A DNA stretch of 64,000 nt from Liquidambar formosana. Taxonomy: Eukaryota; Streptophyta; Magnoliopsida; Saxifragales; Altingiaceae. Position numbers and translations under genes: made by a program. Of the stretch, positions 12,405 through 24,355 are shown in pieces (positions within the stretch are counted from its first letter, which is position 1; each line of letters starts with the position of its first letter). The notes beneath the pieces were generated by a model. That model made no database searches, was not told the origin of the DNA, and saw nothing but the letters and a program-made list of their open reading frames with translations. Location: assembly GCA_039720395.1 (NCBI GenBank), contig CM077833.1, forward strand, positions 31,407,478-31,471,477, written 5' to 3'.

Positions 12405-15400
12405 TTAGACTGATCTTCTTTTAAAGTGATGTGTCCTCCGAGGGCTTCCAACTCTTGGTTGTGAAGAATAGACTGCTGGTACTGTAAATGGAAAGGCATA
12501 AGGGGAGTGTTGAATTGAGAAGGGGATTGGTGAGATTGGCCTCTGGGCGGGAAGAGTGCTGCCAAACCCTCCACTGTCAAATAGAGACATTGACTCCACA
12601 GCTGCACGTTGCTTTGTGGCATCATCTACATATAAGAGGTCATCAATCCTGGCCATTATGTTAAAGGCTAAGCTTTCCATCACCCTAGAGTAGCTCTCAA
12701 GGATGGATTGCCCCACATCCTGCAACAAAGGAAGAATTGACACTTCATTGGATTTTTCGCAGAAAACCCCATATGGGTCCCTAAACCTAAACCTCCCCTT
12801 TTTTTTCGGTCAAAAAAATAAAAAATCTCATTAATTTAATTTTTCCACAGGAAAACATCAAGTTAAGATGCATCGAATATTAGACTTCATATATATATAT
12901 ATATATATAACACGTAGAGTGCCATTAATGCCTAACCAACAGGAACAACAGGGTTGCCTTTTGATTAGGTTTCGGACAACAAGTCCAAAACACTTTTTGC
13001 CCACTTTCCCCCCAGAAAGAAATAGTTGATATGCTTATGGTATTGTTAAGGGACAAAATGTTCTAGATTCAAATTCATCTTATTTTCTCTCCCCTATACA
13101 AATTGCAGAAAAGTTCCTCTGGCACATGTGGGGGAAATGAGAGTTTTACAAACTGGTTTTTGTAGAAAGTTACTACTTCACTACATTCTTTACAAACATT
13201 TTACTCTACTCAATACTTTGCTCTGTTAAGAATTATGTATAGTATTTTTGGTGAGGAAAAGAAAAATTACTGCAAGAAAGCAAAACACAGGGATCATATT
13301 ATGTTTGTCCAAAGTCCATACTATTTCATCTATGTGAGGTTCCCTAAACTGGGAATTAAAGAGGAAAAAGGATAAATATAGAGAGATAAAATGAGGCAAG
13401 AAAATGTAATCCAAAATCAACAGGTACTGATTTCAGACTTCCACTATAGAGAATGTGGTTTATCAGAAGGTTTGAAGCCTAAATATCACCATCTTGGTCG
13501 CTATAATCCCAGTTCGTAATCATTATCGACTTAATTGGAGTTTTAATGATGTGGAACATGATAAGAATATATCTTGTTGAAGGACATACCTTGTTATACT
13601 GAATCTTGCTCATGTCTAAAGCAGTTTGGGGAAGGCCAGGGAACCGTAGCCTTAAGTTCTGCAAGAGGGTCTCAGCTCGTTGTGTTAGAAGTTTACTTGC
13701 TTCTGTGTCACCAACAAGGCCCTTGACCTTGCCACCCCATGATGACCGCCTGGCCTTTGTATGAGTTAAATGACTTTTCAGGTACTTTTGCTTCCAAATG
13801 TGCACAGCAGCCTCTATCCTGTTTGCGATTTCCAGAGTAGTGTATTCTGACGAAAGATCTAAGTAATCAAGAAGACACTCTGGAGAGAACTGATCAGCAG
13901 TTATGTAACGATAGATGATTTCACCTAAACAAGCTTTCCCACTCTGAACAAATAGTAGAATCATATAAGCCCGTAATAGAGAGCAACCAACAGAAATGAA
14001 GAGAAAAGTTAGGAAACAAAATTAATTGCATGAACAATAACATGCTCACAGAAACCGATCCAATTGAATTTTGAATTAAGATTTTAGTTAAGAAAAATTA
14101 TAGTGTTGAGGACATGCTGCATAGGCCCCAAAATAAGAAGATGCACCAATAGAGATCCCACATCCCTTATGTAACGAACTGACAAAATAGGAGCAGAAAT
14201 ATTTCAGATTAACTGCAAAGCCAAGCATGATTGCAGCATGCAAAAACAAGCAGAAGATCCAAACTGCTAAAAAAAAAAAAAAAAAAAGTAACTGATAATC
14301 TGAAATTTGAAAATTTGAAGGATGTTAACCCTAATGCACAAGCTAATGAAGTTAACTGCTGAGCACTTCACCAAGAAAATATGCAAGAATTATCCTCTTC
14401 AAGTTTCCAGTAACAATACCATTCAAGACAGAGAACAAGACTTATCGTCTCTAAAAGTACATCCCCATTAATAAGAATTCAGGAACTTTATAAATGCACT
14501 CCTTCAAACATAAAATTGTAACATGACTTTTTGAGTGCCTAATAGCATAGAAATGCATAGCCAAGTTGCGCAGTTGGAACATGATGAAATTCCCTACATT
14601 GCTAAATAACTAAATTGTCTGCTAAGTTGCATAACATTCCAAAGGCTATTTAGGAACCCAAGGGATCTCCACAACCACTTGCCTACTAAAGCATTGCAAG
14701 TAAAAAGATTGCAATCAATAAGGGAAATAAAATTCCCTGCTATTTGGACACCAACAACAACAACAACAACAAATAAAAATAAATAGAAGAGACTTCTGAA
14801 TTATATGCTTCTCCTTTAATACACATTTCTGACTCATTACACATGGAAGTTTAATAAACAGAATACAGTCTGCATACCTTAGGCAGGCTGTCCAAGTAAA
14901 CATTTGGGACTTCCATCTCAGCCAGCACACTGCTATTAATTGCCATGGCAGCCTTAAGAATCTGATTTGTGCATTCCCTGCATTGCTGCAGTCTCCTCCT
15001 CACATCTTCAGACAAACCATTTGGTGGGACCTTAGGAAATGGAAGCCACCACTTCTCTTCCTGCCTAATTGAAGGCCTACCGGAGGGTGAATACAAAGGA
15101 TGTGTTTCACTATCATCAGCACCAGTAACAATTATCCCGCGATCAACATAACAAAACTCAGAATCACAAAACTCATCAAGCATGCTAATCAGCATGGCAT
15201 CAAGTTTCTTGAGTGCCGGAAGGTTTACATAGAGATCTGACCGTGGCCGAGTGACCATAACCTCAAACGTCCTGCCACCTGGGAATTCTTGCAATGATGG
15301 GATCAGCTCTACAATGGAATTGCTCGCACATAAAAGCCACTCCATCTCTCTGCACCACATTGACTTCTTTTGCGGTACCAATGGTTCCAACTTCCATAGC

Positions 15401-16928
15401 TCCCCAAACACACTAGCTGTCAAATTCAGTACAAATATGAGGAAATTAATCTCCATTGGATTTCCCAGAATATGGATGAAAAAAATGAAACCTTACATTT
15501 TCTTTGTTTTTATTTCATTAAAATGAAAAAATAAACTGATCCAAAGAATTGCATTAAAGCTCTATTGAGTTTTTCAGGTTCTACATACGCACCCCCTTTC
15601 TTCTCTTCTTTCTCCACAACAAATCATGAAAAATTTGAAAGTGGTGAATAGTTTTAAAAAAATGAAGAAAAAGCAAAACAAACCAGATAAATTTGTAATG
15701 GCATTGGAGATGGCCAGCGCACTACATACTCCCTTCCCTCCACCTGACATATCTTCTCCGAGCAGAAGCTTAGCAAACCGCTCCTTCATCACCTCAACTT
15801 CTACAATGGCAGTAACGAAAATTGACATAAATACAAAAATTCAAAAAATAAAATAAAATATTAAAATAATAAAATAAAAGAGTACAGCAAGGCTAAACTA
15901 AGCAGAACAAAAGTTTTGTTATAGTGCTCTGATTGTCTGTCTAGAAACTAGAGGTAAACAGAAATAAGGGTGTGTTTGATTCAAAGAATTGGGGGTGAAT
16001 TTGGATTTGCGGCCATCAATCCAATTCCTTTTTTCCTTTTTCATTTTTTGACAATCATCGATCCGTGTTTAGGGTGCTGAATAAAATTTCCGATCCCAAG
16101 AATACTTGGAATTCTAGAACTCATCCAGACAGTGAACTTTAAATGGGGGAATTACCGATTGGTCTGGCTACGGTCAAATAATTACAGTTCAATACAAATG
16201 AGTACTAACTTAACTAAGAATGACTACTAACTATAATTATTTCCCGTAGCCAGCCCAATCTATAATTCCCCCAATTTAAGTTCTCCATATTTCCAATTCT
16301 AAGTTCCGAAATTCTTAATTTTAAAAGCTAAGGATCAAAAGTCAAAACCAATTTCTTGAACCAAAAAGTTTATTAGGATGAATTGTGCGGGGGTAATGTC
16401 GAGGATTTTTCGTTTTTCTTGTGAACAAAAAACAGCGTAAACATGAAGGACTTCACATTCCTTTTCTTTTCCTCACTCCTCAGTATTCTCGGAAACCAAA
16501 CAGAGCCCAATGGTCCGTTTGCTGAGAATTCGTAGAGAAAAAGAAAAGAAACCCCTGTTATAAGAACGAAGTAGTCACAATTTCCGTTTCTTTTCCTTAC
16601 CTTTTCCCGAAATGCCGCCAAATTTAGAGCTCCATAACTTAATTTAACAAATAAAAAAAAGAAATATACAAATCTCACCGGATTTCTCAGTATCCCGTTT
16701 CTCCGGCCTCTCGGCCACAACCGGCGGCGCCCGAAAACTGGAAAGAAGAGCTAACTCCGGCCTGGCGAACGCCGAATAAACGAGAGAAGTGGAAGCGGCA
16801 TGGGGATCGTAGTGACGACATGGAGAGCCACCGGAACTCTCCGACTCACTCACGTCGGCACTCAGGCTGTAACTCTCGAACCGCTCGCTGTGCCGATCAA
16901 ACCCATCTTCCGACGAAACACTCCCCAT
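12405..16928 (-). CDS. PRONE-domain Rop guanine nucleotide exchange factor (RopGEF)
   Basis: Plant-specific GEF that loads GTP on ROP/RAC small GTPases, usually at the plasma membrane downstream of receptor-like kinases in polar growth. Five exons on the minus strand join in frame: 16679-16928, 15684-15800, 14878-15416, 13590-13943 and 12405-12719, giving 1575 nt or 524 aa, normal for the family. Residues 1-83 are a Ser-rich variable N-terminus starting [14 protein letters not shown] runs from about 84 ([20 protein letters not shown]) through [10 protein letters not shown] and the [14 protein letters not shown] motif to about 455 ([15 protein letters not shown]). The tail contains [16 protein letters not shown], a motif of one RopGEF subgroup. 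All introns have GT/AG borders and every junction keeps frame. Intron 1 holds a MITE at 16145. The exact paralogue number cannot be assigned. The upstream region was a breakpoint of the peptidase duplication. Confidence 0.93.
16145..16272. mobile_element. MITE, family 1, in RopGEF intron 1
   Basis: Starts GGGGGAATTACCGATTGGTC and ends CCCAATCTATAATTCCCCC. The interior has GACTACTAACTATAATTATTT, shared with the copies at 18171 and 22341. It lies wholly in intron 1, so the coding sequence is untouched. The flanks do not give a clean target duplication. Confidence 0.75.
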
Positions 16929-17306
16929 CAGACCAATATCAAACGATCATTACACTTTCGAATCTCACCCATACATTTTCTTCGCAACGTGCTCCATCGG
17001 AAGATAGAGAGTTCGTATAATTATACTACTAAGGAGTTCTGGATATAATTATGATTGTGTGACTTCGTACTGAGAACTGAGCAGACTGCAAAAGTAAAGC
17101 ACATAAAGAGGAGAAGAGCCACAATAACAATCGCCCATTTTTTAACCAAAAAAAAAAAAAAAAAAAAAACAATCACTCATTTTCATGTCGTTTTGCAAGT
17201 TGGGAGTTGGCTTTTCGCGGCAAACAGACCCCACCCACAACCAGACTGGCTTCACTTTGCGGGGTCTCTTTTGGTTCTAGGTGAGTGCAGTGCCCCCTTG
17301 TACGTG
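16929..17306 (-). promoter_or_regulatory. RopGEF upstream region
   Basis: About 380 bp of non-duplicated sequence upstream of the RopGEF start codon (minus-strand gene). It should hold the 5' UTR and core promoter, but I see no certain TATA box. It ends where the duplicated segment begins (near 17306), so more distal elements are also present as a second copy at about 34898. Confidence 0.4.
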
Positions 17307-18170
17307 AAAGACACGCTCCATTGCAGGACACGAGTTCTGTCACTGCTGTAGAAGGATGGCGACACGCGCAGAGATCCTTCCTGAGTTTAGTAAACAGAAA
17401 TTAAGATGTAATAAGTCGTCGGTTGACTTGAGGTCTGCTCCTAATGTAAACGGAAATTAAGTTTGGTGCCTTACGTAAATTCTCATTACTTCAGCATAAA
17501 TGTGGCCAGCCTGTTTTACGATTTCCGTTGGTGATATAGGTGTACTAAATTACTAATAATCAATTTGGTTTATATATGATTTATGTTTTTTATTTTATTT
17601 TCAGAGGTGAGATTTTGATAATTGAATCTATTTTTGTTTTATCATCCAAATTCAAATTGAGACACGTAGCATTTTCTCTACCCTTTTAAAAATAATAATA
17701 ATAATGCTATATCTAAGTTTTCAGATGATTAATTTTTAAATAAGGATCATATAGTCTACCACTTTTATCAATGAAGATGCAGAAAAAATTATTTTAAAAG
17801 AATTAATTTATCATTCAAATTCTAATAGTCTAACACTTTTTTTGATAAAATATTATTGCATGTTCCGACTATACCTTATAAACTTAAAATAAAGGGAGGG
17901 TTTTAAAAATAATAATAATAATAAATTAAGATGTTTTTTTTGTGACTATCGATAAATTCTACCTGTACCTTTAGTCTTCTTCAGTATCAATAAATGAATA
18001 TCAATGCTTTTTCATAAACTTGAATTCGATATCACTTGTGAGATAAATGTCATTAAACTATCATGTCATCGATAAGATATGACTTATTCTTATATCCCTT
18101 TTGGTCACATTTACACCCTTTTATGAGTAAAGAAGGTGTAAAAAATGGGCACCCATACGTATGAAGTGAA

Positions 18171-18293
18171 AAACCTGATGGATTGGTCTAGCCACAAGCA
18201 AATAATTACGATTACTAGTGACTACTAACTTAACTAAGTATGACTACTAACTATAATTATTTACCCATAGATTGACCAATATGTAATTCCACC
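18171..18293. mobile_element. MITE, family 1 (degraded)
   Basis: Recognisable by GATTGGTCTAGCC at the left, GACTACTAACTATAATTATTT inside and GACCAATATGTAATTCC at the right. The outer G and C runs have decayed. The corresponding place in unit B (about 35806-35880) keeps only scraps, so it was probably present before duplication and then eroded. Confidence 0.6.
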
Positions 18294-18978
18294 AAATTTT
18301 AACCCCCCAAGAATAATAATGCTTTGAAAATATTCCCCCTATAATAAAGGGAAATGGTATGTACAACTTTATTTGCAATACTAAAATACAGTATTTTATG
18401 TGAAATTGTGTATGAATCAAAATTTTTTCAAAAATCTATTTTTATTGATTTAAATTGGTGATGTTTGGGATACTGTAGGAAGGAAGGGTGCTTCATGAAG
18501 CATCACCCTATAATAAATTGACAAAAAATGACTGAACTCCTTGATAAGATAGTCCAATATGTGATCGACTGATTGTCGGTGCACTTCCTTAAAAGTTGTG
18601 TCAACCTGCAAGACTTGAGTGGTGGTTGTATCTTATTGGCTATCTTCTTTACACGTCGTGTTCCACGTGGGTTTCCGACCAGCAAATTTTCTCTGGATTA
18701 TGTCAATTTCTGATCGGTCCCACGTTGGACAAAGGTGGGTGGTACTTAATTTTAGATGCTTTGGGTAGGACACTAGGAATTGAGTGTGCAGCGCTGAACG
18801 AAAGATCCAACATGGTGACCCATAAATGTGTCCATGTGCAATGATCATTTTGACATGTCAATATTCTTGATCAACTAATTCCTGTTGTTACTTATCCCAC
18901 TCCCGCCACCAAAAATAAAATAAATAAATAAAAAATTCTTTTTGCTAATCCTTAGTTCAAGGTTTTATTTATTTTTTA

Positions 18979-20268
18979 GGATAAATTATAAAAAACTAAC
19001 CTTAAATTTGGATCGTGTTTCAGTTTGATATTTTTAAGTTTAAATTGAATCAATTGAGTACCTAAACTATTAGTTGTGTTTCAATTGGGATCCAGCTTCA
19101 ACAACCGTTTGTTGACCAAAACATAAAGATGCACATGATGTGCATGTGTCCTAATTTATCTCCAATATGCCTATTTTGCTCCCAAGGGAAAAAAAAAAAA
19201 TACAAAAAGTAAAAGAAAAAAAGGGGAAAAAATTTACTAGCAGCATTGCTGGTTTGTCTTCTCCGGCGAAGATTGCCAGCGATGCATAAATAAATAAATA
19301 AATAAACATGATTAGCCACTCCCAATCCCCCCTCCCCTTCCAAAACTTCAGATCCTTCACCACTCTCTCACTCACTTGAACCCATCCTCTACACGATGAT
19401 GTCGAAAACCATGAACCCAGTCCCCCAACCTACATCTGACAATGCACAAAATCACCACCAACCCAATCCTTGAATCCACCTTCATAACCCACAGCCCTCA
19501 CCGCTAACAACAAATTGTCATGATTGTGGGTTTTGGTGTCTTCTATGGGCACCAGATTTTACTACAAAAGGGGGGTTTCTAGGTTACGTTGAGAGAACCA
19601 TGGCCTTAGCTTCCATAGTCGCTGGCCATAGCTCTATTTATTCTACTTCTACCTCTTTTTCTTTTATTTTTATTTTTTTCATGGGCATTAGATCTGTTAA
19701 AAAAAAAAGAGAGAGAAAAAAAAGGGAGGGGGGGTGGTTTTTTCACAATCGATCCATTGGCCCCATAGCCACTGCCATCACCACATCCTCCCAAACCTCA
19801 GTCGACGGAAGCAGCACCACTTCGTCCCTACTCTCTGTTCATTGGAACCGGCTGAAAACCATAGACCAATGAATTTTTTTTTTCACTAAAATCTTGTTCC
19901 ACTTGAAGCTCAATGGGAACAATGGCTGGACTGTTTTCGCCGAGATCTTGCTTCACCCGAAGCTTGACGGCAACGATGGCTAGAACTTAAATAGTTTTGG
20001 GTTTTTCGATCAAGAGGGACAAAGAGAGGGAGAGGATCATCAAAGTCACCCAATGAATATTTTGTTATTTTATTTTTAAAATCCTTTTTCCAAAATTTTG
20101 ATATTCAAAAAATTATAATGGCAAAAGTGTCTTTTTACAAATTCTGTTAACACCGCTATCGATTTAGCGTCAATGCACACCTTGGGTACTCAGTTAACTT
20201 AATTTAAACTTGAGGGTACCAAACTGAAATCTTACCTAAACTTGAGAATAGTTTTCTGTAATTTACCC
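18979..20268. mobile_element. Non-autonomous Mutator-like element (1290 bp)
   Basis: Terminal inverted repeats of roughly 85 bp or more: left end GGATAAATTATAAAAAACTA, right end, read in reverse complement, GGGTAAATTACAGAAAACTA. Homology continues through GTTTCAGTTTG and TTAAATT. A perfect 9-bp target duplication TATTTTTTA lies at 18970-18978 and 20269-20277, the Mutator hallmark. It is absent from the matching place in unit B (about 36630), which confirms insertion after duplication or loss from B. The interior has GC-richer patches but no transposase that I can recognise. Confidence 0.9.
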
Positions 20269-20399
20269 TATTTTTTATTGATAGAATTTATCTATATTTC
20301 TAACCCCTCGATACCAATAAAATGGGTATTAATGTTTTTTTATAAGTTTAAATTTTAGATCACTCACTTAACATAACAAGTGAGGTAAATACTAATCTC

Positions 20400-21720
20400 A
20401 TTCAAAGTTTAAAATTTAATAGACTACCATGCCATGGGCTCCAATTATAAAGTTAATCTCCAGACTTTTAACCCAAAACTGAAAAATAAATAAATAAATC
20501 TAATCCCTAGTTGTATGGTTAATCTTCTTTCTCCCAATCACGCTACGCGCCAACCCAATCAATGGTTGGTGACTATGGAGTCGTGAATTCATGACTGATA
20601 AGCATCCATCACGTGTCTTGAGAGAAGGGATTTTTAGGCTTAGACTCGCATCGTATACACGACTCCAATGATTCGTTTCTTCGTGCATAACAATCACAAC
20701 TCACAAAATGTAAACTTATAAATGGGTGTGTATTTCAGAATTGGTTGAAAATCACTTTATAACAAAATTCAAAGGTGCACTTAAATAAAAATAAAAATAA
20801 AAATAAAAATCATATTATTATTATTATTATTATTATTATTATCGTCATTAGAGGCTTTGAAGTCTCTGATCACCGTCCACATGAGGAATGCTACGGTCAA
20901 TCGCGGAGGCCCCTACAGCATGTGTCACTCACGCACCAACTAGTTCGCAAAAATCCAACCTCTGTAATTGACGTTAGCATTTCCCTTATCCACATAGGTG
21001 CAACCTCGCAATCCAAGTGCACTATTTAATTATTCAGGCCAAAAGAAAATTCAAAGCAGATTGCGAAATGGAGCATGACCTGATACATTATAAGGGGAAG
21101 GGGACCCATTGGATGTCAACATTTAGCTTGGAAATTCAAAAGGAGATAAGTGGAGATAGAAACATATGAGTTTCCATCAAAGTTAAATAGCAATCAAATA
21201 TAAATTGTGTGGCTTGATTAATCCCCATTTCACCATGTTGCACCAACATTACTATGCAACTGAACCTTTGCCATAAGGTTTGTTCATTAGCAATCATTGT
21301 GTGGGTGATAGATAATGTATTTAGAAGTAATAAAATTAATTATAAGCTTTCCATTTGAATCGAATTTTGAGCTCTTGAAATTGTACAAATATGATTGTTT
21401 CAATAATTTTTTTATAAGTTGCATATACTTGTTGCAGAGAGAGCAACCTTGTTTGTGTCTATGTGCGTGGGGGGAAAAACACAAATATGGAATATTTATG
21501 AACAAAATTATTACAGTGTGGACAGCCACATTTAGGATTTTTGTGCGATTTTCCAGAGAAAAAGAGAGGACAGGATAAGGTCATAGAGGTAGGCCTGCTT
21601 AGTCAACAAGAAATTGTTTTTATAACTACAAGATTAAAAAAAAAAAAAAAAAAATAACAGGAGATGAAGACAAGACTGAAGTAACTAAGATGGGTCTATG
21701 AGGCTGTTTATACTAAAATC
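20400..21720. repeat. Spacer segment shared by units A and B
   Basis: Non-coding spacer whose counterpart in unit B is 36680-39790. It contains a single, partly divergent copy (about 20990-21330) of the 557-bp unit that is amplified to four in B. The last part (21355-21720), with AGAGAGCAACCTTGTTTGTG, recurs at 39430-39790 and again at 50764-51130 upstream of copy C. Confidence 0.7.
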
Positions 21721-22680
21721 CAGAACCCTAACGCGTGATTTTGACCCAACCATGAAGCGACAAGTGCATTGTGCAAGTATTTATTTACTTATTTTCATTT
21801 TGTACAAGCAAATATAAATTATATTATGTCATCAAAAAGTCATAAAAACATTTTTTTTTTTAAAATTTTATATATTAACTAAATGGGTGACACATTATGT
21901 GCAGGGCAGAGCCACAAGTTATCTCTAATAGGGGTACCGTACTGAGATTCTATGAATTTGAAACTGAAAACTTTAAAGAACCTATTATTTTTTGGACAAA
22001 TTACTTTTTTGGTAATCATTTTTTAATGTAATACCAAAAAAATGATAATTTTTATCAATTTATTACAAATTAAATATATATTTGTTTTAAGATGACTATC
22101 ATCTTCCTGTCTTTAGCATTATGTTGGGAAGTAATTATCAAATGATAATGTCTTCACAAAAAAAAAAAAAAAGTTATTTGAGCCAGTGGGGGCACGTGCC
22201 CCCAAAGGCTCCCCCTTGGCTCTGCCACTGATTGTGTGTGTGAAGTTTCATTTTAATTTGTGGTGTATGTTTCTTATGCGTGGTAGCATTTAGCAACTTT
22301 GTTCAATTTAATTTGTCTTTTCTCTTTGATTAAAAAAAAAGGGAAAGTTTAGATTGGTCGGGTTAACGAAAAATAATTACAGTACAATAGAAATTATTAT
22401 TAACTATGTACCAAAAAAAGAAGAAATTATTATCAACTTCCTAATAAATGTCTACTAATTTAACTAACAATGATTACTAACTATAATTATTTTTAGATAG
22501 CCCGACCAATCTAAAATTCCTCCTTAAAAAATAGAGTGATTTTCTTGAAATTTCAAAAAATAAAAGATATTTAAAAAAGTTACTAAAATTCATTTTAAAT
22601 ATTTTCTTTTCATTTTCTCTCTCTTCTCTCCATCCTTTCAAAAATTGAAACAGAGGCTAATAGGCTATAGAATTTTTTTC
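21721..22680. other. Spacer upstream of peptidase copy A
   Basis: No gene. It matches 39790-40938 in unit B and contains a family 1 MITE (22341-22523). It ends where the triplicated promoter-proximal segment begins. Confidence 0.55.
22341..22523. mobile_element. MITE, family 1
   Basis: Left end GGGAAAGTTTAGATTGGTCG, right end CCCGACCAATCTAAAATTCC, about 183 bp. The orthologous copy in unit B (40445-40782) is interrupted by a LINE fragment, so this one gives the pre-insertion state. Confidence 0.78.
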
Positions 22681-24300
22681 GGAACAAGTAAAAAAACATG
22701 AGAATTTTATCTTCAGTTAGTTTCCCACTTTCCCCTCTCTTATTACTTTCCAAAATTATAATAGGGGGTATTCAATTATTTTCTAGCATCTGAGGGCGTC
22801 ATTATCGCAGCCATGCTTTTTAGTGAAGTTACAAAACAAAAACATGGTGACATAATCGACACAAAATGACGATTCCACATCACCAAATTATTCTTGACGA
22901 ACCAAATTTAACTAATATTTCTCCTATGTGTTGAGAAAGAGAAAAAAAAATTATTCTCTATGTTTTTTTGTATTTTTTTTTTTTTTTGTCATTACTCATT
23001 GAAAAGCATGATTTAAATTTAATTTGCATACCCAGCCGCTAAAAAAAAAAAAAAAAAAATTTCAAATCCAAATGTGTATATTATTATTCTAATTGAAAAA
23101 TATATAATTATATATATGATTGGTTTTTTTGAATTATATTAGGAGAAGTGATAGGTTTAATGTGAGAAGAGAATTTAGGTGGGATAAAAAAAAAAAGAAA
23201 AAAAAAAAAGAAAGAGGGTAGAATGGTTATTATAAAATGGCATATGATAGATTCCTTCTTTTGGAGATTAAATTTTATTATTATTATTTTAAATGGAATA
23301 AGAGAGATTTGACCCTTTATTTATAATTATTTTTATTTTGACCCACTATTTGATCATTTTTCCCATAATTTTTTCGGAACAAGTAAAAAAACACGAGAAT
23401 TTTATTTTCAGTTAGTTTCCCACTTTCTTCTCTCTTAGTACTTTCCAAAATTGAAATAGGGGGGTATTCAATTATTTTCGAGCATCCGAGGGCATCATTA
23501 TCGTAGCCATGTTTTTTAGTGAAGTCACAAAACAAAAACATGGCGACATAATCAATACAAAATGACGACACCACAGCACCAAATTATTCGCAAGTTCGTG
23601 ACGAACCAAACTTAACTAATAGTTTTCCTATGTGTTGAGAAAGAGAAAAAAAAAATTTATTCTCTATGTTTTTTTGTATATATATATATTTTTGGTCATT
23701 ACTCATTGAAAAGTATGATTTAAATTTAATTTATATACCCAACCACTAAAAAAAAAAAAAAAACATTTTCAAATCCAAATGTGTATATTATTATTCTAAT
23801 TGAAAAATATATAATTATATATGATCGGTTTTTTTTAATGATGTTTTGAGACTTTTAAATTAGGAGAAGTGATAGGTTTAATGTGAGAAAGGTATTTAGG
23901 TGGAATAAAAAAAATAAAAAATAAGGAAAGTAAAATGGTTATTATAAAATTGTCCACGGTACATCCCTTCTTTTGGAGATTAAAATTTATTATTATCATT
24001 TTAAATAGAATAAGAAAAATTTGACCCTTTATTTATAATTATATTTATTTTGACCCACCATTAGATTGTTTTCCTTATAAATTTTTTGGAACAAGTAAAA
24101 AAAATGAGAATTTTATTTTCAGTTAGTTTCCCACTTTCCCCCCTCGTAGTACTTTCCAAAATTGAAATAGGGGTACTCAATTATCTTCCAGCATCCGAGG
24201 GCGTCACTATCGCAGCCATGCTTTTTAGTGAAGTCACGAAACAAAAACATGGCGACATAATCGACACAAAATGACGACACCACAGCACCAAATTACCCGC
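22681..24300. repeat. Three tandem copies of the promoter-proximal segment of copy A
   Basis: Units start at 22681, 23376 and 24088 (GGAACAAGTAAAA), so the periods are 695 and 712 bp. Each carries the TTAGTTTCCCACTTTC block, a GTACTCAATTAT- or GTATTCAATTAT-like block, the conserved GCATC..GAGGGC block, and an ATG-containing stretch with AAACAAAAACATGG. Unit 3 runs straight into exon 1. Copy B has this segment once (from 40939), and copy C lacks it. The units therefore repeat DNA immediately upstream of the start, probably promoter and 5' UTR. Confidence 0.85.
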
Positions 24301-24355
24301 GACGAACCAACCCGCTCGAAGAGGGCGACCAAACCACCACTGGAATCGTGGAACC

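Noticed and set aside
12350..12625. 91-codon minus-strand frame overlapping the last RopGEF exon
   Set aside because: It is a different frame of the same DNA. The 12405-12719 frame joins exon 4 in phase and carries RopGEF motifs.
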